This document shows positions 1-5,095 of a stretch of 5,095 bases of DNA, one piece after another. The notes under the pieces were generated by a model. The model worked only from the letters and a program-made list of their open reading frames with translations, made no database searches and was not told where the DNA came from. Numbering within the stretch: the first letter of the stretch is position 1; the number at the start of each line of letters is the position of its first letter. Position numbers and translations under genes: made by a program. The DNA comes from Desulfobacteria bacterium (GTDB lineage Bacteria > Desulfobacterota > Desulfobacteria > Desulfobacterales > C00003060): contig JAQYWL010000149.1 in assembly GCA_030145035.1 (NCBI GenBank), forward strand, positions 1 through 5,095, read 5' to 3'.

Positions 1-67
1 CAGGCGGGTCGAATGCCACTAAAAAACCCACGATTGCAACGAGTTGGAGACCTTCCGAAACGTCCAG
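1..67 (-). other. Possible 5' end of a further gene, cut by the window edge
   Basis: Directly after the cytochrome stop codon, the same frame stays open for 22 codons to the window edge and encodes a hydrophobic stretch (LQLVAIVGFLVAF). No ATG is present. The first codon after the TGA is CTG (67-65), with a GGGGGAG purine run 8 nt upstream inside the cytochrome gene; a GTG lies further in. This could be the start of a membrane or signal-anchored protein, the N-terminus of a CheW-like protein, or chance. Too little is visible to assign a family. Confidence 0.2.
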
Positions 68-550
68 TCAGTGGGCTCCCCCGTGGATCAGGGGCTTGTA
101 ATCAAATGCCGCCACCCGTTCTGAGCAGTGGCAGATATCGCAATCCTTTGCCGTCAGGCTCCCCTTGATATCTTTTGGTTCGTTGGTTTCAACATGAAGA
201 CTCCCCGGGCCGTGGCAGACCTCGCAACCTGCGTCCTTAAGGTGGGGCGTCTCCTGTTCGGAGCGGAACCCACCCGGTTTTTTGTATCCGGTAGTGTGAC
301 ACTCGAAGCACCCGCGAAACTCTGCCTCCGTGAGACCCTTTTTCATTACCTTGATGCTTTCATAGGAGTGGGCCTTCTTTGCATCTGTCTGAAAGTTTTC
401 ATATTCCGTTTCATGGCAATCTTGACAGGCATCAGAACCCACATAGGTTTTTGCTTTAGGATTCTGCGCCCAAACCGGGGCGCATACAAAAATGAAAAAC
501 ATCAGGTAAACCAAGCCGTTAACCTCGTTCAGCCTTTTCTTCACCTTCAT
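68..550 (-). CDS. Periplasmic tetraheme c-type cytochrome (cytochrome c554-like family)
   Basis: Probable periplasmic electron carrier of 160 residues with four covalently bound hemes. Four CXXCH heme-attachment motifs are visible: CQDCH (42-46), CFECH (81-85), CEVCH (109-113) and CDICH (137-141). Extra histidines at 61, 103, 119, 156 and 160 could supply sixth ligands. The N-terminus is a Sec signal peptide: basic MKVKKR, a hydrophobic core (LVYLMFFIFV) and a likely signal peptidase I site after VWA at residue 28, which leaves mature protein starting QNPKAK. I chose the ATG at 550 because AAGGAG lies 9 nt upstream. The in-frame TTG at 568 would add six residues and put that Shine-Dalgarno inside the gene. 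The start lies 32 nt inside the end of cheA, so the two are probably translationally coupled. Heme count and export are well supported. The electron partner is unknown, and the c554-like assignment rests on motif spacing and length only. Confidence 0.9.
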   Translation of the reverse strand: MKVKKRLNEVNGLVYLMFFIFVCAPVWAQNPKAKTYVGSDACQDCHETEYENFQTDAKKAHSYESIKVMKKGLTEAEFRGCFECHTTGYKKPGGFRSEQETPHLKDAGCEVCHGPGSLHVETNEPKDIKGSLTAKDCDICHCSERVAAFDYKPLIHGGAH

Positions 551-2684
551 AGTTTGCGTCTCCTTCAAAGGAATTTTTGAAAAATATTTCCTCCAGTCCT
601 AAAAGATCCAAGACAAGTGAGACCGAGCCGTCCCCCAGGATGGTAGCACCGGCAATCCCCTTGACGCTGCGATAGTTCTTCTCCAGGGTCTTGACAATAA
701 TCTGTTGCGGTTCCAAGACCTCGTCCACAGGTATAGCAAAGGTTTTTCTTCCTGTATCTATAAAGACCACCGCAGTGCTGTTGCCATTTGCAGAAGGCAT
801 GCCTATGTCGAGGATTTTCGTCATATCTGCAAGCGGAAGATAATCACCCCGAAACGGGCACACCGTTTCCCGGGTTCCAAAGCTTTTGACGAGCTTGTTA
901 TCGAATTTTTCCGTTCCAACAACAGACTGCAATGGCACTAAGTATGAAATGCCCCGCACCATCACATGCAAGACCTCCATGAGGGCGGATGTCAGAGGCA
1001 GGCATAAGGTAAAGGTAGTCCCCTTGTCCTTTTCCGTATGAATGTCTATGGTGCCTCCGAGTTGATCAAGCTGTGTCTTGACCACATCCATCCCGACCCC
1101 CCTGCCAGAGACCTCTGTAACTTTTGAGTTCGTGGAAAACCCGGGCTTAAACATAAAACCCAGCAAGGCTTCCTTACTCAGGACTTGATCCGGCTCAATC
1201 CAACCCTTTTCAATGGCCTTCCGCTGAATGCCCGTAAAATCGATGCCCTTTCCGTCGTCACGGATCTCAACAAAGATTTTTCCTGCTCTCTGATACGCCT
1301 TGAATTCGATGATCCCCGTGGGCGGTTTTCCCTTTGCCTGCCTTTCTTCCGGGGTTTCCAGGCCATGATCGATACAATTTCGGACAAGATGTTTCAGGGG
1401 GTCTGTCGTATGTTCAATAACCTCTTTGTCCAATTCGGTATCAAGTCCGGTTAAGATCACCTTGATCTGTTTGTTCTGCTCAAGAGCAAAATCCCTTGCC
1501 ATGCGTTGGAATCTGCGGAAGGTTCCTTCTAAAGGAAACATTCGAACCCGTGCCACTCGCTCCTGGAATTCTTGATTCACCTTAATGAGATTTTCCATCT
1601 CTTTCGTTATTTCCATTTGTCCGTGGCCGGCATACTTTTCAAAAAGCGCCTGCACCTTAGAAAGTCCAATCCCCGTCTCCTCAGCCAGATTTACCAGGCT
1701 ATCAATCTTTTCCACATCAACACGGATAGTTGTTTTCCGGTAAACCGCGCGACTCTCCTCCTGTTTGGCCACGACTTTTTCAAGATCTTCAGGCTGAATC
1801 TTTCCGTCCTCTACCAGGATTTCGCCAAGCATCTTCTGCTTCTTCAGCGCATCGCTCAGTACTTCCTCTGTGATGCTGCCGTTTTCTACGAGCACTTCAC
1901 CGAGTTTCTTGTCAGCAAGTTCTATATCAATACCCTCCCTGTAGCGCTCGGTGATATCTTCAATACGAATTTCGTTGTCATCTTTTACGAACATGAAAAC
2001 ATCTTCAATAGCCTCATAAGACCGCTCGGTCTTAATAATAATCTGCCAGGCTATATAAAGATCATACATGGAAAAGTTTTCAAAATCCGGAAGTTCGGAA
2101 AGATCTGGTACCACCTCGACAAACTCCCCCAATTCCGAAAGGCCCAGAAGGATGAGGAGTGGGTCCTGGCCGGAATGGAAAAAGTCCTTTCGGAACTTGA
2201 GATCGATCTTGTAGAAACTAAATTCTTGTGCGGGTTCTTCGGGAGCTTCTTTGACCGGTGGCTCGGGTTCCTCCCTTTCAAGTGAGCTTATACCATCTAT
2301 CCCCAGGTAGCGCTTTATCTGGTCTTTTAGCTCATTGAGAACCTCCGGGTCGGCTTCGGCCTCACCTTGGGACACACTGTCAACCATGGATCGAATAAAG
2401 TCGATTGAGCCCAGAAGAAGGGTGATAAGGTTCTTGGTAACGGCCAATTTGTCGCTTCTAACACGTTCCAGCAAGTTCTCAACAAGGTGGGCGTAGTCTG
2501 AAATACTCGTGTATCCCACCATACCCGCACCACTCTTCAGGGTATGAACCGACCTGAAAAGCTGTTCTATATCTGATGCAGATTTTGGTGTGGATTCAAG
2601 CGCCAGAAGGCTTTCTTCTGCCAGTTTGAGCAGCTCATCCGTCTCGGAGAAAAAAATCTGTAAGGTTTCGTCATCCTCGCTCAT
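519..2684 (-). CDS. cheA: CheA-type chemotaxis sensor histidine kinase
   Basis: Cytoplasmic CheA-type kinase of 721 residues that should autophosphorylate and pass phosphate to a receiver. Domain order: Hpt (P1, about 1-105) with phospho-acceptor His47 in HTLKSGAGM; a Pro/Glu-rich linker (about 139-154); a CheA-specific region (155-250); two exact-length 25-residue repeats (261-285 and 286-310, core LGE.LVE.G.I); dimerization domain (from about 318); HATPase with N box HLVRNCIDHG (432-441), G1 DDGKG (476-480), PGFST (514-518) and G2 GRGVGMD (527-533); and a C-terminal CheW-like domain (about 570-702). All ATP-binding and phospho-transfer motifs are intact. The dimerization helix reads NLAEETG where many CheAs have NLVGELV. 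I chose ATG 2684 because it forms an ATGA overlap with the receiver stop and starts MSEDDETL, as many CheAs do. ATG 2693 or GTG 2714 would add 3 or 10 residues; no strong Shine-Dalgarno decides. The target could be motility or another output. Confidence 0.95.
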   Translation of the reverse strand: MSEDDETLQIFFSETDELLKLAEESLLALESTPKSASDIEQLFRSVHTLKSGAGMVGYTSISDYAHLVENLLERVRSDKLAVTKNLITLLLGSIDFIRSMVDSVSQGEAEADPEVLNELKDQIKRYLGIDGISSLEREEPEPPVKEAPEEPAQEFSFYKIDLKFRKDFFHSGQDPLLILLGLSELGEFVEVVPDLSELPDFENFSMYDLYIAWQIIIKTERSYEAIEDVFMFVKDDNEIRIEDITERYREGIDIELADKKLGEVLVENGSITEEVLSDALKKQKMLGEILVEDGKIQPEDLEKVVAKQEESRAVYRKTTIRVDVEKIDSLVNLAEETGIGLSKVQALFEKYAGHGQMEITKEMENLIKVNQEFQERVARVRMFPLEGTFRRFQRMARDFALEQNKQIKVILTGLDTELDKEVIEHTTDPLKHLVRNCIDHGLETPEERQAKGKPPTGIIEFKAYQRAGKIFVEIRDDGKGIDFTGIQRKAIEKGWIEPDQVLSKEALLGFMFKPGFSTNSKVTEVSGRGVGMDVVKTQLDQLGGTIDIHTEKDKGTTFTLCLPLTSALMEVLHVMVRGISYLVPLQSVVGTEKFDNKLVKSFGTRETVCPFRGDYLPLADMTKILDIGMPSANGNSTAVVFIDTGRKTFAIPVDEVLEPQQIIVKTLEKNYRSVKGIAGATILGDGSVSLVLDLLGLEEIFFKNSFEGDANYEGEEKAERG
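560..565 (-). promoter_or_regulatory. Ribosome binding site of the cytochrome gene, inside cheA
   Basis: The minus strand reads AAGGAG, followed by 9 nt and then ATG at 550. It lies within the last codons of the kinase gene and decides the cytochrome start in favour of ATG 550 over TTG 568. Confidence 0.75.
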
Positions 2685-3064
2685 TTTGGCCATACGACTT
2701 TCTTGATAGCCCACAGGAGCTGTTCGGGTTGAAAAGGCTTCATCAGCCAGCCTGAGGCCCCTGCGTCTCGTCCTTTTTTTATCACGGATTCCTCAGCCAC
2801 GGTGGTCAGAACAAGTATGGGAACAAACTTGAATTCGGTCTCTTTTACCTTGGATATGAAACCAACCCCATCCATCTTCGGCATATTGATGTCGGTGATA
2901 ATCAGGGACAGAGATTCACCTTTCTCTTCCATGGATTGCACTTTTTCGAGGCCATCTTCACCATTTACAGCTTCTGTCACTCTATATCCCGCATTCCGCA
3001 AGCAAAAAGAAACCGACGACCTCATGGTAGGCGAATCATCTACAAATAGAATGTGTTTTTCCAT
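2681..3064 (-). CDS. CheY-like single-domain response regulator
   Basis: Stand-alone receiver of 127 residues with no output domain, the expected phosphate acceptor of the adjacent CheA. Receiver landmarks are all present: acidic pair Asp9-Asp10, phospho-acceptor Asp58 in ITDINMPKMDG, switch Thr87 (LVLTT), and Lys109 in LMKPF. The aromatic switch position is Trp106 (GASGWLMKPF) rather than the Tyr or Phe of classic CheY. Length matches the CheY family. The ATG at 3064 is preceded by AAAGG with 9 nt spacing, and that Shine-Dalgarno touches the stop codon of the STAS gene. The 3' end overlaps the cheA start by four bases (ATGA). Whether it acts on flagellar motors or on another target cannot be read from the sequence, so I give no symbol. 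Confidence 0.93.
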   Translation of the reverse strand: MEKHILFVDDSPTMRSSVSFCLRNAGYRVTEAVNGEDGLEKVQSMEEKGESLSLIITDINMPKMDGVGFISKVKETEFKFVPILVLTTVAEESVIKKGRDAGASGWLMKPFQPEQLLWAIKKVVWPK

Positions 3065-3077
3065 CTTGGCACACCTT

Positions 3078-3374
3078 TCACAACAATGCTGCTTTGAGAC
3101 CGCTAAGGGATAAGATCTTCTCTACCTCAGTAGATACATCCGAAATCCGCACCTTAAACTCAGGCTCTAACCGTCTTTTAAAAGCAATAAGCAACTGAAG
3201 GGCCGCAGTGTCAATAAATTGAACATTGGCAAGGGAAATAGCATTCTCCTGTCCGCCTTTGAGAGAGTTGTCCAAGAAACTCCTGAACTTATCCAGCTCG
3301 TGGATGGAGAGTTCTCCCTGAAGGTGGTAAATGCCGTGCTCGTCCTGGTTTACACTAAAGCTTTTGGCGGCCAT
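3078..3374 (-). CDS. STAS-domain protein (anti-sigma factor antagonist-like), linked to cheA
   Basis: Single STAS domain of 98 residues, the usual size of SpoIIAA-type proteins. The conserved segment ISLANVQFIDTAALQLLIAF (46-65) matches the STAS core, where the phosphorylatable residue normally follows Asp. Here that pair is Asp55-Thr56, so Thr replaces the classic Ser and could still be phosphorylated. As first gene of the STAS-receiver-kinase-cytochrome unit it is probably a signalling partner or output of the chemosensory pathway. STAS proteins encoded beside CheA kinases are known in Deltaproteobacteria, but their partners vary. No anti-sigma kinase (SpoIIAB/RsbW type) is encoded in this window. 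The ATG at 3374 has no recognisable Shine-Dalgarno: its upstream region is a 7-bp tandem repeat ending 8 nt before the start. The fold is confident; the role is inferred. Confidence 0.85.
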   Translation of the reverse strand: MAAKSFSVNQDEHGIYHLQGELSIHELDKFRSFLDNSLKGGQENAISLANVQFIDTAALQLLIAFKRRLEPEFKVRISDVSTEVEKILSLSGLKAALL

Positions 3375-3382
3375 ATACAGTA

Positions 3383-3420
3383 TTTTGGATTTTGGATTTT
3401 GGATTTTGGATTTTGGATTT
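3383..3420. repeat. Heptanucleotide tandem repeat, (TTTTGGA)x5.4
   Basis: Five perfect head-to-tail copies of TTTTGGA (3383-3417, plus strand), then a partial TTT. On the coding minus strand the unit is TCCAAAA. The tract ends 8 nt before the STAS ATG and occupies the place where a Shine-Dalgarno would be. Each added or lost copy would shift leader spacing by 7 nt without changing the protein. It resembles the short tandem heptamer repeats found in cyanobacterial and some deltaproteobacterial spacers. Confidence 0.95.
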
Positions 3421-3532
3421 GCGGCTCACGCCTTGACACGAAGTGCATCTTTTCAAGCCGTAAAGGCACAACCCTGCACCAAAAGAGTCTGGATTGCGGA
3501 TTTAACGTAAACCGCCTTACTTTAAGGTACAA

Positions 3533-3548
3533 AGCAATCTGCGTGCCA
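3533..3548 (-). promoter_or_regulatory. Sigma-54 (RpoN) -24/-12 promoter for the STAS-receiver-cheA-cytochrome operon
   Basis: The minus strand reads TGGCACGCAGATTGCT, matching the sigma-54 consensus TGGCAC-N5-TTGCW with no mismatch at conserved positions. The invariant GG (3547-3546) and GC (3535-3534) are exactly 10 nt apart. The predicted start is near 3522, in the non-coding spacer, oriented toward the STAS gene. Such promoters need an ATPase enhancer-binding activator, which is not encoded in this window. Confidence 0.75.
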
Positions 3549-3701
3549 AAATGGTCTATGCCAGCTTTTTATTATTTCATGAATCTCGTGCTGCGTTCCT
3601 TGTCCCTTTACTTCAGCACAAACTCAAACAAATCGGTCGCCAGGCAACAGGAAAAGTCATTCTCCTGTCCCGTGCGCCTGAGACGTTCGGCCCCCACTAC
3701 T

Positions 3702-3715
3702 GTCAAGATCTTGAC
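3702..3715. promoter_or_regulatory. Perfect 14-bp palindrome, candidate activator site
   Basis: GTCAAGATCTTGAC is its own reverse complement. Its centre lies about 187 bp upstream of the transcription start predicted from the sigma-54 element, within the usual range for enhancer-binding proteins. It sits inside a wider inverted repeat, CTGTCA (3700-3705) and TGACAG (3718-3723), giving several GTCA/TGAC half-sites in 24 bp. There is no loop, so a protein-binding site is more likely than an RNA hairpin. Confidence 0.45.
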
Positions 3716-3722
3716 CCTGACA

Positions 3723-3750
3723 GAATTGAAGCCCTTCAATCCTTCAATTC
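3723..3750 (-). terminator. Hairpin after the 120-residue gene, possible weak or factor-assisted terminator
   Basis: A perfect 9-bp inverted repeat (GAATTGAAG at 3723-3731, CTTCAATTC at 3742-3750) with a 10-nt loop begins 7 nt after the stop codon of the 120-residue gene. CTTCAAT is repeated in the loop, so a second 7-bp pairing with a 2-nt loop is possible. No T-run follows on the minus strand, so it is not a canonical intrinsic terminator. It may instead stabilise the mRNA 3' end. Confidence 0.35.
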
Positions 3751-3757
3751 CGCAATC

Positions 3758-4120
3758 CTATAACAATCCCTTGTCGTTGAGAAAAGTCATGGCTCTATTG
3801 CTGACCGTTGTGGCGCGGCTGATGGCGCGTGCGAGATTGTCCACGGCAGCGTGAGAGACATTTGAATCGACCATGACCAAACCACTGTCGAGCTCCCTTC
3901 GAATCTCAGCCCATTCTTCTTGGGGGAAGACCTTGTGGGCCAACCCAATGTCTTGATACAAGGTTCTCAAAAAGGTAGAGAAAACCCTGTCTGCCCCCGC
4001 TTTTTCATGCTCGGCAAGCCCTTCGATCACCATGGCCATTTGTGTAGCCGCTATGAGGCTTGACTTCATTCTTTCTCCCATCATAAACCCCAGGATAGCC
4101 TCTCTTTCGGTCATGTTCAT
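3758..4120 (-). CDS. Conserved-looking small helical protein of unknown function
   Basis: I do not recognise this 120-residue protein. It has no signal peptide, no clear membrane segment and no Cys-based metal motif. The sequence looks alpha-helical, with Met-rich N-terminal helices (MTEREAILGFMMGERMKSS), a charged middle (QEEWAEIRRELDSG) and a C-terminal segment rich in small residues and Asn (SHAAVDNLARAISRATTVSNRAM), suggesting a small soluble helical bundle. The start is ATG 4120 or 4114: AAAGGAAGG sits just upstream with workable spacing to both, and the second gives 118 residues. A longer version starting at 4186 would overlap the TrpF-like gene by 53 nt and bypass this ribosome site, so I rejected it. 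It lies 13 nt after the TrpF-like stop, so the two are probably cotranscribed and may work together. Coding status is likely because of the strong ribosome site and tight spacing. Confidence 0.7.
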   Translation of the reverse strand: MNMTEREAILGFMMGERMKSSLIAATQMAMVIEGLAEHEKAGADRVFSTFLRTLYQDIGLAHKVFPQEEWAEIRRELDSGLVMVDSNVSHAAVDNLARAISRATTVSNRAMTFLNDKGLL

Positions 4121-4133
4121 TTCCTTCCTTTGA

Positions 4134-4907
4134 TCATATTTGCGCATCAAGAAGGTCCTTCTCAGCGCGACGCACTTCCTGGACAAAGGCCTTCACCTTG
4201 TTGTAGTCTTTTTTGAACCGCACATGCGTTCCGCTACTGTCAACCGCATTGGTTCTTGTGCAGGTGTCTACACCAAAAGGCTTAACCGCCATGACAGCCT
4301 CATAGACATTCTCTGGCGACAGCCCTCCGGCCAAAATGACAGGAACTTGGCTTGACTCTGCGAGCCCCCTGGCAACACCCCAATCGCCAGTACGTCCTGT
4401 GATGCCAATGTATCCTTCCACAGGCTCGCTACCAAGCAATGTGTCGATAAGAAAATAATCACTTGCGGCTTCAAAATACCCGGCAATTTCCAGCGTTGGA
4501 ATTCTTTGATTACTTTCTGGGGTAGCAACGGGAACAGAGCGCATAATTTCAATCTCCGGGAATCGCTCTCTTACGCAAATCTGGAAATCAACAAGAGCTT
4601 CGCAGGGCATCATGCGACCGTCATCATGAGTGAGACACCCGCAAAAATGTATAATGTCCGGTTCATAATACTCGATGCTCTGAAACAAGACCCCTTTTGT
4701 ATTAAAGAGCGGAATCAAACTATGCTTCACCCGGGCTTCCCTTGAAACAAGGATTGCCTCCCTTATGGCCGGCACCTTCCAATTCTTCTCAGAGGGGATG
4801 ACACTTCCGATGCGGTCAACACCAAGTTCAATAACGGCTTCAGCCTCCCGGGGGTCCTGTATCTCGTAGATCTGAACCGCGATTTTTGCGATTTGGTCAC
4901 TTGTCAT
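4134..4907 (-). CDS. TrpF-like (phosphoribosylanthranilate isomerase family) protein with altered active site
   Basis: 257-residue (beta/alpha)8-barrel protein related to phosphoribosylanthranilate isomerase, which catalyses the Amadori step of tryptophan synthesis. Family signatures: VQIYEIQDPREAEAVIELG (11-29) aligns with the TrpF N-terminus; FLIDTLLG (152-159) holds Asp155 at the general-acid position; GRTGDW (171-176) matches the loop usually read G.TG..FDW; and ILAGGLSPENVYEAV (191-205) is the phosphate-binding GGL-PENV segment. The catalytic Cys of the canonical KICG motif is Tyr14 here, and the usual DVSSGVE reads DTCTRTN (214-220). Classic isomerase activity is therefore doubtful, and a different substrate is plausible. 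It is longer than typical TrpF (about 200-230), with extra residues mid-protein and at the C-terminus. No other trp gene is present. ATG 4907 is the only possible start because an in-frame TGA lies two codons upstream. It has no Shine-Dalgarno and lies inside a 7-bp repeat. The downstream unknown gene is probably its partner. Confidence 0.8.
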   Translation of the reverse strand: MTSDQIAKIAVQIYEIQDPREAEAVIELGVDRIGSVIPSEKNWKVPAIREAILVSREARVKHSLIPLFNTKGVLFQSIEYYEPDIIHFCGCLTHDDGRMMPCEALVDFQICVRERFPEIEIMRSVPVATPESNQRIPTLEIAGYFEAASDYFLIDTLLGSEPVEGYIGITGRTGDWGVARGLAESSQVPVILAGGLSPENVYEAVMAVKPFGVDTCTRTNAVDSSGTHVRFKKDYNKVKAFVQEVRRAEKDLLDAQI

Positions 4908-4928
4908 TGGTCATTAGTCATTGGTAAC
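4894..4928. repeat. Degenerate heptanucleotide repeat spanning the TrpF-like start codon
   Basis: Five consecutive 7-bp units on the minus strand, consensus ATGACCA, each differing from it by no more than two bases. Three units begin with ATG (first bases 4921, 4914, 4907) and one with GTG (4900). Since 7 is not a multiple of 3, the three ATGs fall in three different frames. Only the one at 4907 enters the TrpF-like gene, and its codons 1-5 come from the array. Confidence 0.85.
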
Positions 4929-5006
4929 CCGGAACTCGTATCTCGATAGTAGAGGAATTTCGGCATCCTTCATTTTCGCCATAAAGTAGTTTACACCTAT
5001 TGACCA

Positions 5007-5095
5007 GTGTTCAGGTTTCAGCCCGCCTGCCAACGCCTGAGACAGCATTCAGCTTATATGCCGGCATGTCTGGCAATGGCGGGCAGGTGTTCAGG
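5007..5095. repeat. Hairpin element flanked by 9-bp direct repeats, at the window edge
   Basis: GTGTTCAGG occurs at 5007-5015 and again at 5087-5095. Between them are imperfect inverted ends, CAGCCCGCC (5019-5027) and GGCGGGCAG (5078-5086), with further broken complementarity inside (GCCA/TGGC and GACA/TGTC). It could be a REP- or MITE-like dispersed element, with the 9-bp repeats as a target duplication, or one unit of an 80-bp tandem array continuing outside the window. No protein is encoded. The right boundary is uncertain because the window ends there. Confidence 0.5.

Larger units (their letters stand above)
3375..3757. other. 383-bp non-coding regulatory spacer between the two operons
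   Basis: No open frame here, on either strand, resembles a protein. On the minus strand, in transcription order, it holds a hairpin behind the 120-residue gene (3750-3723), a 14-bp palindrome (3715-3702), a weaker inverted repeat ACAGGA-N10-TCCTGT (about 3649-3670), a sigma-54 -24/-12 element (3548-3533), a CCTTA-CTT-TAAGG inverted repeat (3515-3527) over the predicted transcription start near 3522, and the 7-bp repeat tract (3383-3420). A 12-bp GGATTGCGGATT at 3491-3502 recurs inverted with one mismatch at 3747-3758. The implied leader of the STAS mRNA is about 148 nt. Confidence 0.7.

Noticed and set aside
1..17. CAGGCGGG at the left edge as another copy of the right-edge repeat
   Set aside because: Only about eight bases match, too short to claim a shared element.
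128..580. 150-codon plus-strand open frame
   Set aside because: It is antisense to the cytochrome gene with its four heme motifs and signal peptide; its Cys-rich translation is a mirror artefact.
1572..2285. 237-codon open frame on the plus strand
   Set aside because: It lies wholly antisense to the CheA gene, whose domains are unmistakable, and its translation resembles no family.
3383..3420. CRISPR array
   Set aside because: The units are 7 bp and contiguous, with no spacers and no cas genes.
3219..3854. 211-codon open frame on the plus strand across the spacer
   Set aside because: It overlaps two minus-strand genes antisense, runs through the 7-bp repeat (giving a FGFWILDFGFW pattern) and shows no domain or ribosome site.
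4134..4907. Calling the gene trpF outright
   Set aside because: The catalytic Cys is replaced by Tyr and there is no tryptophan operon context, so the symbol would imply a reaction that is not supported.
4914..5048. 44-codon minus-strand open frame ending TAA at the repeat array
   Set aside because: It has no Shine-Dalgarno, begins inside the hairpin element and matches nothing. A 22-codon version from ATG 4982 with AGGTG upstream could be a leader peptide, but support is weak.

Overview
The window is about 5.1 kb of moderate G+C bacterial DNA. Every convincing gene lies on the minus strand, so transcription runs from high to low coordinates. A CheA-type kinase with its own response regulator, a multiheme c-type cytochrome, a near-consensus sigma-54 promoter and several short-repeat families in the spacers all fit a Deltaproteobacterium (Desulfobacterota), perhaps a sulfate reducer or syntroph. 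That placement is inference; no rRNA or other phylogenetic marker is present.

Right half (about 5095 to 3758): the right edge (5007-5095) holds an imperfect hairpin between two copies of a 9-bp direct repeat and looks like a dispersed non-coding repeat. Next comes a two-gene unit. The first gene (4907-4134) is a TrpF-like (beta/alpha)8 protein that keeps the fold signatures of phosphoribosylanthranilate isomerase but has Tyr where the catalytic Cys should be. The second (4120-3758) is a 120-residue protein I do not recognise. The start codon of the TrpF-like gene lies inside a 7-bp tandem repeat that places ATG codons in all three frames.

Spacer (3757 to 3375): this 383-bp stretch has no credible gene but is rich in signals. 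In the direction of transcription it holds a hairpin after the 120-residue gene, a perfect 14-bp palindrome, a sigma-54 -24/-12 element (3548-3533), a small inverted repeat at the predicted transcription start, and five copies of a second 7-bp repeat just before the next start codon.

Left half (3374 to 68): a compact unit of STAS-domain protein, CheY-like receiver, CheA-type kinase and tetraheme c-type cytochrome. The first two genes are 13 nt apart, the next pair overlap by ATGA, and the last overlaps the cheA end by 32 nt. The likely logic is a chemosensory-type pathway (CheA phosphorylating the linked receiver, with the STAS protein as partner or output) co-expressed with a periplasmic electron carrier under an activator-dependent promoter. 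No CheW, CheR, CheB or chemoreceptor gene is visible, so the input is unknown. The last 67 bases might be the start of one more gene.

Most notable: both operons begin at a start codon with no Shine-Dalgarno sequence, sitting in or beside a 7-bp tandem repeat, each with a different unit.
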